A stretch of DNA of 24,941 bases from Proteromonas lacertae. Lineage: Eukaryota; Sar; Bigyra; Opalinata; Proteromonadidae. The notes under the pieces were generated by a model. That model was not told the DNA's origin and searched no databases. It was given only the letters and a program-made list of their open reading frames with translations. The stretch's first letter is position 1, and the number at the start of each line of letters is the position of its first letter. Below are positions 21,816-24,941 of this stretch, in pieces. The position numbers and the translations under genes were made by a program. The DNA lies in contig NGBS01001243.1 of assembly GCA_002245135.1 (NCBI GenBank), positions 1 to 24,941 of the forward strand, in the 5' to 3' direction.

Positions 21816-22527
21816 TCAAATTTTGTTACTTTTCTTGTTGATGACAAACCCAGGGTTATCTATTAACAACCATTAAATTTATAATAATACTATGAATGAA
21901 ATACTTGTTGATATGGTTATTTTCTATAAAACTCATCAAATATTTTATTCCTTTTGAATCTATTTTATTATCACTTAAATTAAGTAAATTGATTCTTTCA
22001 TATTCTCTTAAGTACATACTCTTAAAATTATCTAATAGATGTATTAATCCAATTGAAGATAACCCCATTTCTATTTCATTATAGATAATACCAACAATAC
22101 TTGAACAATTTACATTATCATTAAAATCTCTTAATAAATATAAATGTGAAGAAAGTAGTTTCATTCCTTCATCTCCTATTTCATTTCCATTTAATCCAAC
22201 ATATTCAAGATTTGAAAATGAAGATAAATTAATTAACAGTATTTGTACACTTTTAGATGTGAGTTTATTATCTAAACAATAAAGAAATATTAAAAAAATA
22301 CTACTCAACTCCAACTCTACTATTTCCTTCAAATCAGTCAGTCTCAAAGAAATGAATGATGCGAAAAAATCATCATCAATTTCTAAATCACTCAGATCTA
22401 ACCTAATTATTTTATCTAAACACATATCATAGTTGCTTATTCTAAGAAATGAAGTTTTGATACAATTTATAATTTCTGGAATATCCTTATCAATCAACTG
22501 TTCCTTATTCTTTTTATTTAATAACAT
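21816..22527 (-). CDS. Small leucine-rich-repeat protein, about 206 aa
   Basis: Unspliced, the ATG at 22527 opens a frame to 21856. However, the LRR pattern is broken there at points that match minute GTAT…TAG introns: 22272-22301 (30 nt), 22071-22100 (30 nt) and 21860-21890 (31 nt). Removing them gives LELSNNKLTSKSVQILL and NCSKMGLSSIGLIHLL, regular repeats, with a new end at TGA 21816-21818. Further repeats are IRLDLSDLEI, LEYVGLNGNEIGDEGMKLL and LLNLSDNKIDSKGIKYL. LRR scaffolds of this kind bind other proteins; the partner is unknown. The gene converges on the exchanger gene with 89 bp between stops. The stretch 22528-22678 upstream holds no gene. The last intron is the least certain. Confidence 0.75.
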
Positions 22528-22678
22528 CTTTCACAATACAAATACAGTGTATAAAGTGTATTTATCAAAGAAACAATTTCATTATATTTTACTATTAATT
22601 CTATTGTTTTATAAACACAAAACGTGATACACAAAATTAAAATTCTATCTTAAACAATTACAAATAAATATCTCTATA

Positions 22679-23830
22679 TTATTCATGTTTTCGTTTTGTC
22701 GAAGGAACTATATTACATTTATATTTTGTCCATTTTTCTCTATCAACTACACCAATAACATGTCCAGCACAAACAGGAATTGAATTTTATTATACTTCAC
22801 TTCACCAGGGTCACATGTAATGGTCACCATTTTAGAATTATCTTTACCATTCAACGAAACTAATTCTCCATTCAGTTTCTGGATTCTAATAGGAAATGCT
22901 TCAATCCAAACGTAACTGCTTAGTTATATCAGAAGGTAAAATACCATTGTTATTTCTTATTATTTCTAGGCAAGGGATCATTCATTCTAGGAAAACATAT
23001 CCTCTATTGTAATATCACAATTCAAATTAGTTTCAATTGTGTTATAATTATTAAACTTACTATCACTTGGAATTAATAATAATTCATCCTTCATTGTTAA
23101 TAGATATTTCCGATGTTTTTAATGTGATATACTATATATGGTAATAATGGAGTCTTTGGCTCTCCAAATTCATATTCTATTTCGTATATTGGATTAGTTG
23201 AATCAATATCATTCAATATTTTACTCTCATGTGTAATAGTCATATCAATCTCAAAATCATTGCGATTATTAAAGCTCCAACGAATCTTTTTTCGAATATT
23301 AATTGGCTGAGGATCTGTAGCATCTGGTTTATTGTGAAAATATCTATTACCACGTAAATATAATTCCTGTTTTTCCTGTAGTTGAGAGAGGAATTTCAGA
23401 TGCAGTACCTAAACGAAGACAATATGCATTTCCAGAAAATGTAAAATCTAATCTATCATGTTTGGTTTTTGTTATTACTTCACCTTCTCTAATACCACCA
23501 TTTTTCGTAAATGAGTGTAACTCTTCTTCTATTTGAGTACATTAAGTCATAAGTAACTACCTCTTTGGGTTTTATTGGCTCTAAACCCTTTGTTGTCCAT
23601 ATATTCTTATTTAACAGGTAATTCTTCATCCCTTCAAAATATGAATGTCCCACTCCACTGATGAAGCTATTTTCTGCGATTTTTCCTAACCTTACTTCTA
23701 CTTCTATTGATTTACCAACATCATTCCAGTTCTTCTGTAAAATACTTTCCAAATTGTTGGAAAATTGTGATTTCCATATATTCTCATTTTTGCAATCAAA
23801 TCTATCATATTGTTGATTAGAAAATGACAT
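22679..23830 (-). pseudogene. Cet1-like mRNA capping RNA 5'-triphosphatase gene, interrupted by frame changes
   Basis: RNA triphosphatases of the tunnel (TTM) family remove the terminal phosphate of new mRNA before guanylylation. The ATG at 23830 begins MSFSNQQYDRFDCKNENIWK. The metal-binding strand is IEVEVRLGKI. Later come VVTYDLMYSNRRRVTLIYEK, AYCLRLGTASEIPL, and a triplet typical of the family: IRKKIRWSF, FEIDMTI and IYEIEYEF. A further ~140 residues of unknown function end in a basic tail (STKRKHE, TAA at 22679-22681). The sequence runs through several frames. About seven frame changes occur, each in or beside an A/T run of three to five bases (near 23503, 23372, 23118, 22994, 22954, 22909, 22786), with no other stops between. 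It is either a working gene read with sequence errors or a young pseudogene. Confidence 0.75.
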
Positions 23831-23908
23831 TTCTATTAATAATGAAACGAATATATTTATTGAAATGAATTTAAAAAAAACGCAAATAAAATCATAAATT
23901 AGATTAAT

Positions 23909-24941
23909 TTAAGAATCTGACAAAAAGAATGATATTTGACATCTTAATCTACCACCTAGATTAATAATTAAAGCAGAATTCGTATCATTTGAGTTAGGAG
24001 CTGCTTGTGGCTGTAATCCAAACTTCTTTTCAAATTTATCAAGCACTTTCATCAAAGTAGAAAACAGTTTCCTCTCCTGTTTACTTGATTGATTCTCTAA
24101 ATAATAACCAATAGAATCTGGTGGACAAAGAGGTGCAATTCCTGTCATTGGAAGAGTTTTACCTGATAATTGATCAGCAGATCCTTCAACAGGGACATAT
24201 GTCCAAGAATAATACAATTCCTTGTAAGGTATGCCATCTTTATACTCACAAAATATTTGCAACTCCTAATATAATGATAATATATATATATATACTCTTA
24301 ATTCACTTTCACTAATTCTTACACCACTTTTTGAAACAGTCATTAATATCATGAATTGATAGTAATCCACAGTTTCTTATATCTCTATTTAATAATGAAT
24401 GTTTTAATGTTTTTCTATTTTTAATAAATAAATAAAAAATACCTTTTTTCAGAATCTGTTAATAATTCAACTCTAATTTTCTTCCCAAATTCTATAAATT
24501 TCATTTTCATCTGATAAAAAGTAATGAAATTCAAAATAACTAATATGTTCATCATTATTCTTATCAATTCTTTTTAATACATCTTCTAAGTCATACATTG
24601 TATATCCTAATTGTAGTTTGGCAATGTAAGAGTAAAACATATCAAATGTAGCATATGTACCTCTTGGACCAACATTAATCTTTTCGTAGAGTGGTAAAGG
24701 ATCAATTTCATTGAATTGAGTCATTACTGATTGTCGCATTATGTTTCTCAATCTAAAAATAAAAATAAATAAAATGATAAAATGATGAAGAAGAAGTAAG
24801 TAATAAACAAATTAATTAATTTTATACCTATTATATATATATAATGAATTGGTATTAACTTTATGAGTATCTCTCAACACATTATTTTCATCCATCATAA
24901 CAGATACATCATAATCTAAACCAATAAAATTAATCAAATCT
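23909..24941 (-). CDS. EF-hand protein, C-terminal part (runs off the window), with two apparent frame changes
   Basis: Exons are >24941-24828, 24752-24443, 24414-24296 and 24265-23909, with introns of 75, 28 and 30 nt (the last mostly TA repeats). A clear calcium-binding EF-hand loop is present: DKNNDEHISYFEF, with Asp, Asn, Asp and the final Glu in place. A second, degenerate EF-hand-like region follows around SLLNRDIRNCGLLSIHDIND. The C-terminal 110 residues (YYSWTYVPVEGSADQ through LMKVLDKFEKKFGLQ) are unassigned. Two frame changes occur, near 24478 and 24330, both at runs of four or five A (minus strand). The gene is in tandem with the capping-enzyme gene, 78 bp upstream of its start. 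Likely a calcium-responsive protein; the subfamily is unknown because the N-terminus lies outside the window. Confidence 0.7.

Noticed and set aside
1-24941. tRNA, rRNA, CRISPR arrays, replication origins
   Set aside because: No cloverleaf-like segments with B-box-like sequence, rRNA-like blocks or spaced short repeats were seen on either strand.

Overview
The window reads as nuclear DNA of an AT-rich, single-celled eukaryote (protist). Three things point that way. Host genes are cut by very short introns, mostly 25-40 nt, beginning GTAT or similar and ending TAG. There is a Cet1/tunnel-type RNA triphosphatase, the kind found in fungi and many protists but not in animals or land plants. There is also a large, multi-domain type I surface protein. 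I cannot name the lineage. Anaerobic stramenopiles of the Blastocystis/opalinate kind have introns of about 30 nt and Ig-like (He_PIG) secreted proteins, but that is only a guess.

Layout. (1) 186-8286 is one inserted mobile element of 8.1 kb. It has inverted terminal repeats of 87-101 bp and a 6-bp target duplication, CTAATT. It carries a Gypsy-class DDE integrase, an Ulp1/adenain-type cysteine protease, several unrecognised ORFs and a 277-bp tandem repeat. It belongs with the Polinton/Maverick or Ginger kind of integrase elements and is decayed or reduced. (2) 8294-10330 is a transposon graveyard: a hAT transposase C-terminal fragment, a MITE-like element of about 630 bp, and a broken unrecognised minus-strand gene. 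(3) 10330-16524 (minus) is a four-exon gene for a 2036-residue surface protein. It has a signal peptide, Ig-like repeats, a PA14-like region, a discoidin-like domain, a sushi-like module, a membrane anchor and a short cytoplasmic tail. It is divergently transcribed, across only 89 bp, from a broken leucine-rich-repeat (LRR) gene (16614-17495, plus). (4) 17870-21726 (plus) is a 12-exon gene for a 1162-residue sodium/proton exchanger with a cytoplasmic cyclic-nucleotide-binding-like region, as in plant SOS1 and sperm-type NHEs. It converges on a second small LRR gene (21816-22527, minus). (5) 22679-24941 (minus) holds a Cet1-like RNA triphosphatase gene and an EF-hand protein gene that runs off the window. 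Both are interrupted by frame changes that all lie in short A/T runs.

There is no sign of operon-like logic. The host genes look like unrelated housekeeping and surface functions packed closely: 89 bp between divergent starts, 89 bp between convergent stops and 78 bp between tandem genes. The strongest structural observations are the complete boundaries of the 8.1-kb element, the sharing of its terminal motif with its internal repeats, the minute introns (two of them in-frame and stop-free), and the homopolymer-linked frame changes confined to the right end.
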